Shown: positions 8,263 through 17,782, numbered from the stretch's first letter. The stretch: 47,357 nt of DNA from an uncultured Pelagibacteraceae bacterium (GCA_902543375.1 CACBYE010000008.1:1-47357), one strand, 5' to 3'. Numbers and translations: made by a program. Notes: a model not told the origin generated them from the sequence alone.

Positions 8263-10479
8263 ATGCTAAAAAAATTCGTATTTTTTATCAGTTTGTTTTT
8301 CTTCTCTAATATTACAATTTTATCTGCAGAGATAATTCCTCTTAAAAAACCACTCCAAACTAAAGAAGAAAAAGATCAAAAATTACTAATTGATGTAATG
8401 AAGCCTCTGCCAAAACCTGTTATCAAAAAAATAGTAGAAGAAAGTAAAAACGAGCCCGAGAAAGAAATAAAATTAAAAGCTGAGAAAAATTTGGGTATTA
8501 TTCTGCCTAAGAAGAAACCTTTAATTGCTGGAATTAAAAAAACTGATACAGCAAAAAAATCTAAATTTTATAACAAAAAAGATTTTGAGATTGCAAAAAA
8601 AGCTATTTTAGAAATGAAACAAGCAAAATGGCCTAATGCATTGAAAACTGCAAAAAGAGCTAAGGATAAATCCATCTATAACTTCGTACAATGGAGACAC
8701 CTACTTACTAAAGGAAATAAGGCCTCATATTATGATTATAAAACATTTATAGATAAAAATGAAGATTATCCAAGATTAGGAAGATTAAAATATTTGGCAG
8801 AACATAAACTTTCCACAGATACTATTTCACCAAAAAAGATTATAGATTGGTTTGGTGTTGACGAACCTTTGAGTGGTTTCGGAAAAATGATACTTGGAGA
8901 GAGTATAATTCTTAATGGAAATTCAAAAACGGGTATTTCTTATATTAAAGAAGGATGGATTACTGCGGAACTAACTAAATCTGAATTGAAATTTTATAGA
9001 AAAAAATTTAAGAAGTATCTCAATGCTGATGATTATATTAAAAGGGCAGATTATTTGGCATGGAATAATAAATATTGGGATCTAAAAAGGTTATTAAGAT
9101 ATTTACCTAAAGATTACGAATTACTTTATACAGCAAGACAACTATTAATGAGTAAATCATATGGTGTTGATAATGCTATTTCAAAAGTTCCAGCAAAATT
9201 TAAAAATGATGCAGGTTTAAATTATGACAGATTAAAATGGAGAAGAAAAAGAGGGAGAGTTGATAGTTCTGTTGAAATTTTAGTTAAAATAAAAAACACT
9301 AAAGATTATTTGGTTAGACCAGATAAGTGGTGGTTTGAAAGAGAAATTATTTCAAGATCATTAATCTATAAAAAGAAATATGAATTAGCTTATAAAATTA
9401 CAAGTAATCATGCATTGACTGATGGACCTGAGTATGCAGCTGCAGAATGGATGAGTGGTTGGATAGCATTAAGTTTTTTAGATGATCCTTTATTAGCAAA
9501 AGAGCATTTTGAAAATTTTTATAATAATGTTGGTTATCCAATAAGTACATCAAGAGGAGCTTATTGGTTGGCTAAAAGTTATCAAAAACTTGGAAAAATG
9601 GAATTAGCTAATGAATGGTTCGGTAAAGCAGCTAATTTTCTAACAACATATTATGGTCAATTAGCTTTTATGGAGCTCAATCCCAATCAACCTTTTGAAC
9701 TTTCCAAAGGAATCGAGATTTCAAAAGAATATAAAGATTACTTTTTTAAAAAAGAATTAGTTAAAACAACTTATCTTCTCGATGAACTCAATGAAGATAA
9801 ATACACAAAATATATTTTAAGACATTTGGCTAATGACGATATAAATAATGGTAGTGAAGTTTTAGCAGCTGAACTAGCTACAAATATTGATAGATTTGAT
9901 TTTGCTATTCAAATAGCCAAAATTGCATCTTATGAAAAAAGATTTCATAACAAATATAATTATCCTATTATAAGTACACCGAATTATATAAATGGGAGAA
10001 AAATTCCTGATACTGCATTTATACTGTCTATAATAAGACAGGAAAGTGAATTTGATTTAAGTGCTAACAGTCATGCAGGAGCAAAAGGTTTGATGCAACT
10101 TATGCCTTACACTGCAAAATTAGTCGCAAAACAAGCAAAGCTTCCATATTCAAAATCTAGATTAACAAGAGATGCTGAATATAATATAAATTTAGGTTCT
10201 CATTATATAGCTGGTTTAATTTTAGAATATGATGGTGCTTATCCGTTTGCAATAGCTGCTTATAATGCTGGACCTAAAAGAGTGAAATATTGGAAAAAAA
10301 TAAATAAAAATCCACAAAAGAACCAAATTGATTATGTAAATTGGATTGAATTAATCAAATTTAAAGAAACAAGAAATTATGTCCAAAGGGTATTGGAGAA
10401 CTATAATGTATATCGATATATCTTAGCTCAAAAGCCAGTTACTATGATAAACTTCTTCAAGGATGATCCTTTGTATTAA
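8263..10479 (+). CDS. Soluble-type lytic murein transglycosylase (Slt family)
   Basis: Periplasmic enzyme cleaving the MurNAc-GlcNAc bond of peptidoglycan. A signal peptide is visible (MLKKFVFFISLFFF to about residue 22, ILSA). Residues about 25-100 are a Lys/Pro-rich low-complexity segment (LKKPLQ, KPLPKPVIKK, LPKKKPL), followed by a long superhelical domain. The C-terminal SLT domain has catalytic Glu594 in IIRQESEFDLSA, then HAGAKGLMQLMPYTA, NLGSHYIAG and AIAAYNAGPKRV. The 738 residues are longer than E. coli Slt70 because of the N-terminal extension. A weak TATACT box at 8249-8254 would start transcription almost at the ATG. The stop lies three bases from the 3' end of the convergent tRNA-Ser. 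Confidence 0.93.
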   Translation: MLKKFVFFISLFFFSNITILSAEIIPLKKPLQTKEEKDQKLLIDVMKPLPKPVIKKIVEESKNEPEKEIKLKAEKNLGIILPKKKPLIAGIKKTDTAKKSKFYNKKDFEIAKKAILEMKQAKWPNALKTAKRAKDKSIYNFVQWRHLLTKGNKASYYDYKTFIDKNEDYPRLGRLKYLAEHKLSTDTISPKKIIDWFGVDEPLSGFGKMILGESIILNGNSKTGISYIKEGWITAELTKSELKFYRKKFKKYLNADDYIKRADYLAWNNKYWDLKRLLRYLPKDYELLYTARQLLMSKSYGVDNAISKVPAKFKNDAGLNYDRLKWRRKRGRVDSSVEILVKIKNTKDYLVRPDKWWFEREIISRSLIYKKKYELAYKITSNHALTDGPEYAAAEWMSGWIALSFLDDPLLAKEHFENFYNNVGYPISTSRGAYWLAKSYQKLGKMELANEWFGKAANFLTTYYGQLAFMELNPNQPFELSKGIEISKEYKDYFFKKELVKTTYLLDELNEDKYTKYILRHLANDDINNGSEVLAAELATNIDRFDFAIQIAKIASYEKRFHNKYNYPIISTPNYINGRKIPDTAFILSIIRQESEFDLSANSHAGAKGLMQLMPYTAKLVAKQAKLPYSKSRLTRDAEYNINLGSHYIAGLILEYDGAYPFAIAAYNAGPKRVKYWKKINKNPQKNQIDYVNWIELIKFKETRNYVQRVLENYNVYRYILAQKPVTMINFFKDDPLY

Positions 10480-10482
10480 TAG

Positions 10483-10574
10483 TGGCGGAAGAGGAGGGAT
10501 TCGAACCCTCGGTACAAGTTTCCTCGCACGGTCATTTAGCAAACGACTGGTTTCAGCCTCTCACCCACTCTTCC
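10483..10574 (-). tRNA. tRNA-Ser, anticodon GCU
   Basis: On the minus strand the acceptor arms GGAAGAG (10574-10568) and CTCTTCC (10493-10487) pair fully, with discriminator G and an encoded CCA at 10485-10483. The anticodon arm is GTCGT-TTGCTAA-ATGAC, giving anticodon GCT, which reads AGC/AGU serine codons. The T arm contains GGGTTCGAATCCC. A long variable arm, as expected for class II tRNA-Ser, accounts for the 92-base length. The 3' end faces the transglycosylase stop codon with only three bases between. Confidence 0.96.
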
Positions 10575-10597
10575 AATAAAATTGTCACTTCTGATTG

Positions 10598-10635
10598 TAT
10601 TGAATAATCAATATTTATAAAGTAATTATTCAATA
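10598..10635. repeat. 11-bp inverted repeat immediately before soxB
   Basis: Arms TATTGAATAAT (10598-10608) and ATTATTCAATA (10625-10635) are perfect reverse complements with a 16-base spacer that contains a TATAAA-like box (10616-10621). The right arm ends three bases before the soxB ATG at 10639. A related TATTCAATA copy lies just inside the coding sequence at about 10651-10659. It could be a protein-binding operator over the promoter or an mRNA hairpin that covers the start site. Confidence 0.55.
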
Positions 10636-10638
10636 ATT

Positions 10639-11892
10639 ATGAAAAATAACTATTCAATATTTTCACTTATTAAAAATGCTTTCTCATATCATGAAAATTG
10701 GGAGAAAGCTTGGAAAGATCCTGAGCCTAAAAAAGAGTATGAAGCCATAATAGTTGGTGGTGGCGGACATGGTCTAGCAACAGCCTATTATTTAGCAAAA
10801 AAACATAACATGAAAAATATTGCAGTCGTTGAAAAAGGTTGGATAGGAGGTGGAAATACTGGTCGGAATACTACAATAATAAGATCAAATTATTTGTGGG
10901 ATGCAAGTGCTGGTCTTTATGATCATGCTCTTAAAATTTGGGAAGGTTTATCTCAAGAGTTAAATTATAATGTTATGTTTAGCCAAAGAGGTGTTATGAA
11001 TCTTGCACATAATTTACAAGATGTAAGAGATTTAAAAAGAAGAACCCATGCAAATAGATTAAATGGGATTGATGCAGTTTATTTGAATACCGAGGAAGTC
11101 AAAAAATTTTGTCCAATTATAAATACTTCACAGGATATTCGTTATCCAGTTTTAGGTGGCACTCTTCAACGCAGAGCAGGTACAGCAAGACATGATGCTG
11201 TTGCCTGGGGGTATGCAAGAGGTGCTGATGAAATGGGAGTAGATATTATTCAAAATTGTGAAGTAAAAGGAATAAAAAGAAATGGTGATACGGTTGAAGG
11301 TATAGAAACAAATAAAGGATTTATCAAAGCAAAAAAAATTGGTGTTGTAGCAGCTGGTCACTCTAGTGTTATAGCAAATATGGCAGGATTAAAATTACCT
11401 CTGGAAAGTAAACCTCTTCAAGCTTTAGTATCTGAACCAGTTAAACCAATTATTGATACCGTTGTAATGTCAAATGCAGTTCATGCTTATGTGAGTCAAT
11501 CTGATAAAGGAGAACTAGTTATTGGAGCTGGAACAGATGATTATATATCTTATTCCCAAAAAGGAAGTCATGATATTGTTGAAGGAACTTTAAATGCAAT
11601 ATTAGAATTATACCCAATTTTTAGTAGGATGAGAATGCTACGTCAGTGGGGAGGAATTGTTGATATATGTCCTGATGCAAGTCCAATAATAAGTAAAACA
11701 TCAGTAAAAGGTTTATACTTTAATTGTGGTTGGGGTACTGGAGGATTTAAAGCTACACCAGGTTCAGGAGATTTATTTGCTCATACAATCGCTAATGACG
11801 AACCTCATAAACTTAATGCTGCATTTAACTTGAATAGATTTGTGAGTGGTGATTTAGTCGATGAGCATGGAGCTGCTGCAGTTGCACACTAA
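10639..11892 (+). CDS. soxB: Heterotetrameric sarcosine oxidase, beta subunit
   Basis: Catalytic flavoprotein subunit that oxidatively demethylates sarcosine. The dinucleotide-binding motif is [16 protein letters not shown] (about residues 37-52), continued by [16 protein letters not shown]. His185 in [18 protein letters not shown] matches the position of covalent FMN attachment in the family. The C-terminus [20 protein letters not shown] closes the FAD site. The 417-residue length is normal, including a short N-terminal helix typical of SoxB. It is the first gene of soxBDAG, and soxD starts on its stop codon (TAATG). Confidence 0.96.
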   Translation: MKNNYSIFSLIKNAFSYHENWEKAWKDPEPKKEYEAIIVGGGGHGLATAYYLAKKHNMKNIAVVEKGWIGGGNTGRNTTIIRSNYLWDASAGLYDHALKIWEGLSQELNYNVMFSQRGVMNLAHNLQDVRDLKRRTHANRLNGIDAVYLNTEEVKKFCPIINTSQDIRYPVLGGTLQRRAGTARHDAVAWGYARGADEMGVDIIQNCEVKGIKRNGDTVEGIETNKGFIKAKKIGVVAAGHSSVIANMAGLKLPLESKPLQALVSEPVKPIIDTVVMSNAVHAYVSQSDKGELVIGAGTDDYISYSQKGSHDIVEGTLNAILELYPIFSRMRMLRQWGGIVDICPDASPIISKTSVKGLYFNCGWGTGGFKATPGSGDLFAHTIANDEPHKLNAAFNLNRFVSGDLVDEHGAAAVAH

Positions 11893-12167
11893 TGTTTTTA
11901 ATTAATTGTCCTTTTTGTGGTGAAAGAGAACAAAGTGAATTTAAAGCTGGAGGTGAAGCCCACATAGAAAGACCGAAACAACCAACAGAGTTAAGTGATG
12001 ATGAATGGGCTGAGTTTTTATTTATGAGAAAAAATATAAAAGGTGTTCAATTCGAAAGATGGAATCATGCTCATGGTTGTAGAAAATGGTTCAATATTGT
12101 TCGAGATACTTCAAATGACCAAATCAAAGCAGTTTATAAGATGGGTGAAAAGCCACCTGTAAAATAA
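11892..12167 (+). CDS. soxD: Sarcosine oxidase, delta subunit
   Basis: Small zinc-binding subunit of heterotetrameric sarcosine oxidase. Family pattern is clear in 91 residues: CPFCGEREQSEF at the N-terminus (Cys6, Cys9) and RWNHAHGCRKWFN (His59, Cys63), which together should form the zinc site. The conserved DDEWAEFLFMRKN lies between them. It overlaps soxB by one base and ends three bases before soxA, so all subunits would be made from one message. Confidence 0.95.
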   Translation: MFLINCPFCGEREQSEFKAGGEAHIERPKQPTELSDDEWAEFLFMRKNIKGVQFERWNHAHGCRKWFNIVRDTSNDQIKAVYKMGEKPPVK

Positions 12168-12170
12168 TAA

Positions 12171-15100
12171 ATGTCTAAAAATTTAAGATTTAAATCAAGT
12201 AAACAAGTAGATGAGACTTATCGGATTTCATTTAAATTTAACAATAAAACATATTATGGTTATAAAGGTGATACTTTGGCATCAGCTCTTTTAGCTAACG
12301 ATATTCATCTTGTAGGAAGAAGTTTTAAATATCATAGACCTCGTGGAATTATGACGGCTGGTTCAGAGGAACCAAATGCAATTATTCAGTTACACGATAA
12401 TACATCGAGAACCGAGCCAAATGTTAGAGCTACAGAAATTGAGATCTATGAGGGTTTAGTTGCATCCAGTCAAAATTGTTGGCCGAGTGTAAATTTTGAT
12501 ATTGGCGGAATTAATAATATTCTGTCCCCTATTCTACCAGCAGGTTTTTATTATAAAACTTTTATGTGGCCTAAAAGTTTTTGGGAAAAATATGAATACT
12601 TTATAAGAAAATCCGCAGGTTTAGGAAAGTCACCAAAAGAAGCTGATCCTGATATTTATGAGCATAAATATATTCACTGCGATGTTTTAATAATAGGGGC
12701 TGGTATATCAGGAATAATGGCAGCTAAAATATCAGCTAAGAATGGTTTAAAAACTCTCTTAGTGGATGAAAAATCATTTTTAGGTGGATCAACTATTTAT
12801 GATAACTCAGAATTTTCAAAAATTAATAACCAAATAACAAGTTCTTGGTTAGAAAAAGAAATTAATGAAATATCTAAATTAGAAAATTTAGAAATTAAAA
12901 CAAGAACTAGTGTAGCAGCTTTTCATGGATACAATTTTTTGTTAGCTCGTGAAAATCTCACTGATCATTTACCAATTAATCAAAGAGAAAATAAAATTAG
13001 ACATAGACTATTAAAGATTAGAGCAAAAAAAGTAATTAGTGCTACTGGCGCAATAGAAAGGCCTCTAATATTTGATAACAATGATCGCCCAGGAATTTTA
13101 TTATCCTCTGCAATAAAAAAATACATCGATTTATATGGTGTAGCTTGTGGTGAAAATAATATTCTTTTTACCAATAACGACACTGCATACGAAACTGCTT
13201 TAAGTATGGTTCAAAGAGGGATCAAAGTCAATGCAATCATTGATAATAGAGAAGAAATAGACTCTAAACTATCTTATGAGGCAGAGAAGAATAATATTAG
13301 AATTTTCAAAGGTTACACAGTTGTTGATACATATGGTTATAAAAGAATCAATGGATTATCAATCATGGAGCTATCCAAAGATGGCCAAAAAGTAATTGGG
13401 AAAAAAATAAGATTAAGTTGTGACTCTTTGGGTGTGTCAGGGGGATGGACACCAGCAGTTCACTTATTTACACAATCAGGAGGAAAATTAAAATTTAGAG
13501 AAGATGATCAAGTTTTTATTCCAAACAAATATCCTTCAGATCAATTAAGTATTGGATCCTGTAATGGAGATTTCAGTTTAGAGGAAATTACAACAAACAC
13601 TGTGTCATCTGTCAAAAAATTTCTTAATGTCAATAATACCGATTACAAAACTTTTGAAATCATCACAGGGATAAATAAGTCAAAAAGAAATATCTGGTTG
13701 TTGCCATCAGATAAAATATTAGGAAAAACCAAATCATTTGTTGATTTCCAAAATGATGCAACTGCTAAAGATATAAAACTAGCTCTAAGAGAAGGATTTA
13801 GATCAATAGAGCATGTAAAAAGATATACCACAACCGGCATGGGCACTGATCAAGGTAAACTAGGTAATATGCATGCTTTAGGGATTATTTCAGAAACTGC
13901 GGGTACTAAAATGGGTGAGCACGGTACAACAACTTTTAGACCACCTTATACACCACTTACCTTTGGAACTATAGTTGGAAGAAATGTAGGAGAGTTTTTT
14001 GATATAATTAGGCGTACGCCTATTCATGATTGGCATGTTGAAAACAATGCTAAGTTTGAAAATGTTGGTCAGTGGAAAAGAGCTTGGTACTATCCTAAAG
14101 CAAATGAAAATATGCACCAAGCTGTTCAAAGAGAGAGTAAAGCAGCTAGAGACTGCGCAGGTATACTAGATGCATCCACTTTAGGGAAAATTGATATTCA
14201 AGGAACAGATGCTTCAGAATTTCTAAATCGTGTTTACACTAATGCCTGGTCAAAACTTGCTATTGGAAAATGTCGTTATGGTTTAATGCTCAACGAAGAT
14301 GGCATGGTATATGATGATGGAGTAACAACCAGGTTAGATGAAAATCATTATATAATGACCACTACTACTGGTGGTGCTGCAAACGTATTAGGAAAACTTG
14401 AAGATTATCTTCAAACAGAGTGGCCTGAACTAGATGTTTATTTATCATCTGTAACTGATCATTATGCAACTATTAGTGTTTGCGGTCCGCACAGTAAAAA
14501 AATTGTATCTAAAGTTATCCCTGATTTAGATTTTTCTGATGAAAAATTTCCACATATGTCGTTTAAAAATACAAAAATTGGCCAGGTAAAGTGTAGAGTT
14601 ATGAGAATTAGTTTCACTGGGGAACAAAGTTATGAAATTAATATTCAATCAAATTATGGAAAATCTGTTTGGGAAAAGTGTATGGAGGAAGGCAAAGATT
14701 TTAATATTACTCCTTATGGGACAGAAACAATGCATTTATTAAGAGCTGAAAAAGGTTTTATAATAGTTGGGCAAGATACTGATGCAACTATGACACCAAT
14801 TGATTTACAAATGGACTGGATAGTTAGTAAGAAAAAATATGACTTTATTGGAAAAAGATCACTGTATAGATCAGATACTATTAAAGATGACAGAAAACAA
14901 TTAGTTGGGTTACTTACTGAAAATCCTGAGGAAGTTTTAGAAGAAGGTGCACAGATAGTTGCTGATATTAAAAAATCACCTATTGAAATGTTAGGTCATG
15001 TTACCTCAAGTTACTATAGTCCAAATTTAAATAAATCTATTGCCCTAGGAGTGGTCAAGGGTGGAAAAAAAATGATTGGACAAAAGTTAATTATTCCGAT

Positions 15101-15182
15101 GGAAAATAAAAATATAAATGTGACCGTAGCTGATCCTGTTTTTTTAGATAAAGAAGGTGAAAGATTAAATGCTAAATTATAA
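12171..15182 (+). CDS. soxA: Sarcosine oxidase, alpha subunit
   Basis: Large subunit (1003 residues) linking sarcosine oxidation to folate. Order: an N-terminal ferredoxin-like fold (about 15-90, GRSFKYHRPRGIMTAGSEEP), a dinucleotide-binding oxidoreductase region (DVLIIGAGISGIMAAKISAK at about 174-193, SATGAIERPLIF, RPGILLSSAIKKYIDLYG), and a C-terminal GcvT-like aminomethyltransferase half (GILDASTLGKIDIQGTDASEF, ISFTGEQSYEINI, LRAEKGFIIVGQDTD). By family knowledge the C-terminal half makes 5,10-methylene-tetrahydrofolate from the released formaldehyde equivalent. SoxG starts inside its last codons. Confidence 0.96.
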   Translation: MSKNLRFKSSKQVDETYRISFKFNNKTYYGYKGDTLASALLANDIHLVGRSFKYHRPRGIMTAGSEEPNAIIQLHDNTSRTEPNVRATEIEIYEGLVASSQNCWPSVNFDIGGINNILSPILPAGFYYKTFMWPKSFWEKYEYFIRKSAGLGKSPKEADPDIYEHKYIHCDVLIIGAGISGIMAAKISAKNGLKTLLVDEKSFLGGSTIYDNSEFSKINNQITSSWLEKEINEISKLENLEIKTRTSVAAFHGYNFLLARENLTDHLPINQRENKIRHRLLKIRAKKVISATGAIERPLIFDNNDRPGILLSSAIKKYIDLYGVACGENNILFTNNDTAYETALSMVQRGIKVNAIIDNREEIDSKLSYEAEKNNIRIFKGYTVVDTYGYKRINGLSIMELSKDGQKVIGKKIRLSCDSLGVSGGWTPAVHLFTQSGGKLKFREDDQVFIPNKYPSDQLSIGSCNGDFSLEEITTNTVSSVKKFLNVNNTDYKTFEIITGINKSKRNIWLLPSDKILGKTKSFVDFQNDATAKDIKLALREGFRSIEHVKRYTTTGMGTDQGKLGNMHALGIISETAGTKMGEHGTTTFRPPYTPLTFGTIVGRNVGEFFDIIRRTPIHDWHVENNAKFENVGQWKRAWYYPKANENMHQAVQRESKAARDCAGILDASTLGKIDIQGTDASEFLNRVYTNAWSKLAIGKCRYGLMLNEDGMVYDDGVTTRLDENHYIMTTTTGGAANVLGKLEDYLQTEWPELDVYLSSVTDHYATISVCGPHSKKIVSKVIPDLDFSDEKFPHMSFKNTKIGQVKCRVMRISFTGEQSYEINIQSNYGKSVWEKCMEEGKDFNITPYGTETMHLLRAEKGFIIVGQDTDATMTPIDLQMDWIVSKKKYDFIGKRSLYRSDTIKDDRKQLVGLLTENPEEVLEEGAQIVADIKKSPIEMLGHVTSSYYSPNLNKSIALGVVKGGKKMIGQKLIIPMENKNINVTVADPVFLDKEGERLNAKL

Positions 15183-15732
15183 TCAACCACTAAAAGATCA
15201 AAAATCATATCAAGGTTTGCAAATGAGCGAAATAAGTCCTGTTATGAAGTTAATAATAAGAGGAAAAAAAAGAGACTTCTTGTCAGCTGTTGGTAAATCT
15301 TTAAATATGGTCTTACCTACAAAAGCTAATACATCAACTCAAAGTGAAAAATTGACAGCTTTATGGTTAAGTCCTGATGAATGGATGATTTTTTCAAACA
15401 ATGTTCTTGAAGAAAAAACAAATACATACAATACAGAAATACTTCTCAATAAGAATATATGCAATTTAAATTTAGGAGCTGTAACAGATGTTACAGATCA
15501 ATATGTAAGAATTACTTTAAAAGGAGATAAAATCTACGATTTATTTCAGACTGGATCACCTTTTAATTTTAATGAATTTAGAAACAAAATTGGATCTGTA
15601 ACTCAAACAATTATTGCAAAAGTCGATGTTATTATTCACAATCAAAGTCAAAATGAGGTTAATTTGTTCGTAAGGCGTTCTTTTTCTGAACATTTATTCT
15701 CCTGGATGAATGATAGTGCGTCAAGATTATAG
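15169..15732 (+). CDS. soxG: Sarcosine oxidase, gamma subunit
   Basis: Smallest-conserved subunit of the heterotetramer, with a fold related to the GcvT/YgfZ group. The 187-residue product contains LTALWLSPDEWMIF and LGAVTDVTDQYVRITLKGDKIYDLFQTGSPFNF, typical SoxG segments, and the C-terminal VNLFVRRSFSEHLFSWM. The ATG at 15169 overlaps soxA by 14 bases; an alternative start is the ATG at 15223 (MSEISPVM). Assignment rests as much on the soxBDA context as on the sequence. Confidence 0.93.
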   Translation: MLNYNQPLKDQKSYQGLQMSEISPVMKLIIRGKKRDFLSAVGKSLNMVLPTKANTSTQSEKLTALWLSPDEWMIFSNNVLEEKTNTYNTEILLNKNICNLNLGAVTDVTDQYVRITLKGDKIYDLFQTGSPFNFNEFRNKIGSVTQTIIAKVDVIIHNQSQNEVNLFVRRSFSEHLFSWMNDSASRL

Positions 15733-15766
15733 TCTCATTTAGATCTCAAATAAGTTAAATAAAATC

Positions 15767-16534
15767 ATGAAAAAATTATTATTGATAGCATTATTTGCTT
15801 TTTTACCCTTCTCATTAAACGCAGACTCTAATTTAGATAAAATTTTATCATCTGGAGTATTAAAAGTTGGAACTACTGGCGACTGGGATCCAATGACAGT
15901 TAAAGATCCTGCAACAAATAAGTACAAAGGTTTTGATATAGATGTAATGAATGAACTTGCCAAAGACATGGGTGTAAAGGTTGAGTTTGTGCCTGCAGAG
16001 TGGAAAACAATTGTATCTGGAATAACATCAGAAAGATATGACATATCAACTAGTGTTACAAAAACACCAAAAAGAGCTGAAGTGGCTGGTTTTACGGATA
16101 CATATTATAAATATGCTACTGTACCACTTGTTCTAAAAAAGAATTTAAAAAAGTTTCCAACTTGGGATTCTTTAAATAACTCAAAAGTAACTATTGCAAC
16201 TACTCTTGGTACTTCTCAAGAGGAAAAGGCAAAAGAATTTTTTCCAAAATCAAAATTAAATTCAATTGAAGCACCAGCAAGAGACTTCCAAGAAGTCTTA
16301 GCAGGTAGAGCTGATGGTAATATTACAAGTTCAACAGAGGCAAATAAGTTGGTTATTAAATATCCTCAGTTAGCAATTGTTCCAGATGGTGGAAAAAATC
16401 CAGCATTTTTAGCAATGATGGTTCCTAAAGGTGATAATAAATGGAACGAGTATGTGAATAGCTGGATCAAGAAGAAAAAATCATCTGGCTTCTTTACTAA
16501 ATTGTTATCTAAATACAATCTAAAAAGTTTATAA
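15767..16534 (+). CDS. Amino-acid-type ABC transporter substrate-binding protein (family 3)
   Basis: Periplasmic solute-binding protein with a clear signal peptide ([19 protein letters not shown], cleavage near residue 19). The mature part opens [20 protein letters not shown], then [23 protein letters not shown] and [23 protein letters not shown], all typical of the polar amino acid binding family. Cyclohexadienyl dehydratase (PheC) is a close sequence relative that also begins with a TGD motif, so an enzymatic role cannot be excluded. The permease gene follows after 40 bases, which favours transport. The substrate cannot be read from sequence. Confidence 0.85.
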   Translation: MKKLLLIALFAFLPFSLNADSNLDKILSSGVLKVGTTGDWDPMTVKDPATNKYKGFDIDVMNELAKDMGVKVEFVPAEWKTIVSGITSERYDISTSVTKTPKRAEVAGFTDTYYKYATVPLVLKKNLKKFPTWDSLNNSKVTIATTLGTSQEEKAKEFFPKSKLNSIEAPARDFQEVLAGRADGNITSSTEANKLVIKYPQLAIVPDGGKNPAFLAMMVPKGDNKWNEYVNSWIKKKKSSGFFTKLLSKYNLKSL

Positions 16535-16574
16535 TAAATTAGTATTTAATTTTTTATTCTTTATAACATAAAGA

Positions 16575-17306
16575 GTGAGAAATTTAGCTTTTTTACTTTT
16601 AGTCCTTCCTTTAACCTCATGTGGTAAAAGCGAATTAAACTGGCTGATATTATCTCCTCAAAACGTTGAGGGTTTAACAAATCTTAAATTTCTTTTAAGT
16701 GGTTTAACTACCACTATATATATTTCAATAATTTCGATTGTTATATCAATAATGATTGGTCTTTTAATTGCCATACCGTCTCTTTCAAAAAATAAATTCT
16801 TAACTTATCTTAATATTGGTTATGTAGAGATTGTAAGAGCAATTCCTTTATTAGTTTTAATTTTATGGATTTATTATGGACTACCGATAATGACAGGAAT
16901 TAGTTTTAGCCCATTTGTTTCAGGTATTATAGCATTATCTATAAGCGAAAGCGCATTCCAAGCTGAGATTTTTAGAGCCGGAATAAACTCAATAAAAAAA
17001 GCACAGTGGGAGGCTGGAAGTTCTTTAGGTTTGGGTTTTTTTAGAAAATTAAGATTAGTTATCTTGCCTCAAGCTGTAAAAAATATTTTACCAGCTATAG
17101 GTAACCAATTTGTATATGTACTTAAAATGTCATCGCTAGTATCAATAATTGGTATCGGTGATTTAACAAGAAAAGCTAATGAATTAGTTGTAACAACTTA
17201 TAGGCCATTAGAAATATATACATTTTTGATTCTTGAATATTTGGTCCTAATATTGATTGTTTCTTATCTAGTAAGGAAGTTAGAAAAAAAATTACAAAAA
17301 GACTAA
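16575..17306 (+). CDS. Amino-acid ABC transporter permease with lipobox-like N-terminus
   Basis: Inner-membrane permease of the His/Glu/Gln/Arg class. Membrane segments are evident from about residue 46 (TTTIYISIISIVISIMIGLL), and the EAA loop that contacts the ATPase is EAGSSLGLGFFRKLRLVILPQAV. The GTG start gives MRNLAFLLLVLPLTSCGKSEL: an Arg followed by a hydrophobic stretch and L-T-S-C with Cys16, which matches a bacterial lipobox. No ATP-binding subunit gene is adjacent; the next gene is a convergent nuclease overlapping by four bases. Permease call is firm; substrate unknown. Confidence 0.9.
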   Translation: MRNLAFLLLVLPLTSCGKSELNWLILSPQNVEGLTNLKFLLSGLTTTIYISIISIVISIMIGLLIAIPSLSKNKFLTYLNIGYVEIVRAIPLLVLILWIYYGLPIMTGISFSPFVSGIIALSISESAFQAEIFRAGINSIKKAQWEAGSSLGLGFFRKLRLVILPQAVKNILPAIGNQFVYVLKMSSLVSIIGIGDLTRKANELVVTTYRPLEIYTFLILEYLVLILIVSYLVRKLEKKLQKD

Positions 17307-17782
17307 TTTTTTCTTCTATAATCCCAAGGATACTCAAACGTCATTGACCACATACCTTTTTTGTTTTTTTTTGCATAGTTTTCATCTTCGATAAATTTTG
17401 TTGAATATTTTCTGTAAGCAAAAGCAAATCCCTCCCTAACAAGATACTTAGATAGACTTTGATTATTTACAAAACATTCAGCTAAAATTCTCTTATATCG
17501 ATCTATACCCTCATTGACACATTTTACTTTATTTTTACCTATCTTATTAATAAGAAGTTCTTTTGCACGTATCCCACATTTAATTACTTCATCATTCTTG
17601 TTACATAATTGTTTAATTTCAGGAGTATCAATGCCACTAAAACGAATTTTTTCCCCATTTAAATGAATAGTATCTCCATCAACAACCTTTGCTTTGTTAG
17701 ATTTGAAATCAAAAGAAGTGATTAAAAAAAATATTAGGCAAATGCTAATAAGTAAAAAGACTTTTATTTTGTTTGAAAACAT
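17303..17782 (-). CDS. Thermonuclease (SNase-like) family protein
   Basis: Predicted Ca-dependent nuclease related to staphylococcal nuclease, exported or membrane-anchored. One hydrophobic segment covers residues about 7-24, either an uncleaved anchor or a signal peptide. The SNase core begins AKVVDGDTIHLNGEKIRFSGIDTPE (Asp, Arg and Glu of the active site), then DRYKRILAECFVNNQSLSKYLV and ends NYAKKNKKGMWSM. The 159 residues match the minimal fold. It starts 38 bases inside the 3' end of the MATE gene. The physiological role in such bacteria is not established. Confidence 0.9.
   Translation of the reverse strand: MFSNKIKVFLLISICLIFFLITSFDFKSNKAKVVDGDTIHLNGEKIRFSGIDTPEIKQLCNKNDEVIKCGIRAKELLINKIGKNKVKCVNEGIDRYKRILAECFVNNQSLSKYLVREGFAFAYRKYSTKFIEDENYAKKNKKGMWSMTFEYPWDYRRKN

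Noticed and set aside
10575..10638. Glycine riboswitch upstream of sarcosine oxidase
   Set aside because: Only 64 bases are available and the conserved glycine aptamer core is absent; only the simple inverted repeat is present.
15739..16044. 101-codon minus-strand frame opposite the substrate-binding protein
   Set aside because: Antisense to a signal-peptide-bearing gene with clear family motifs; composition and content are not protein-like.
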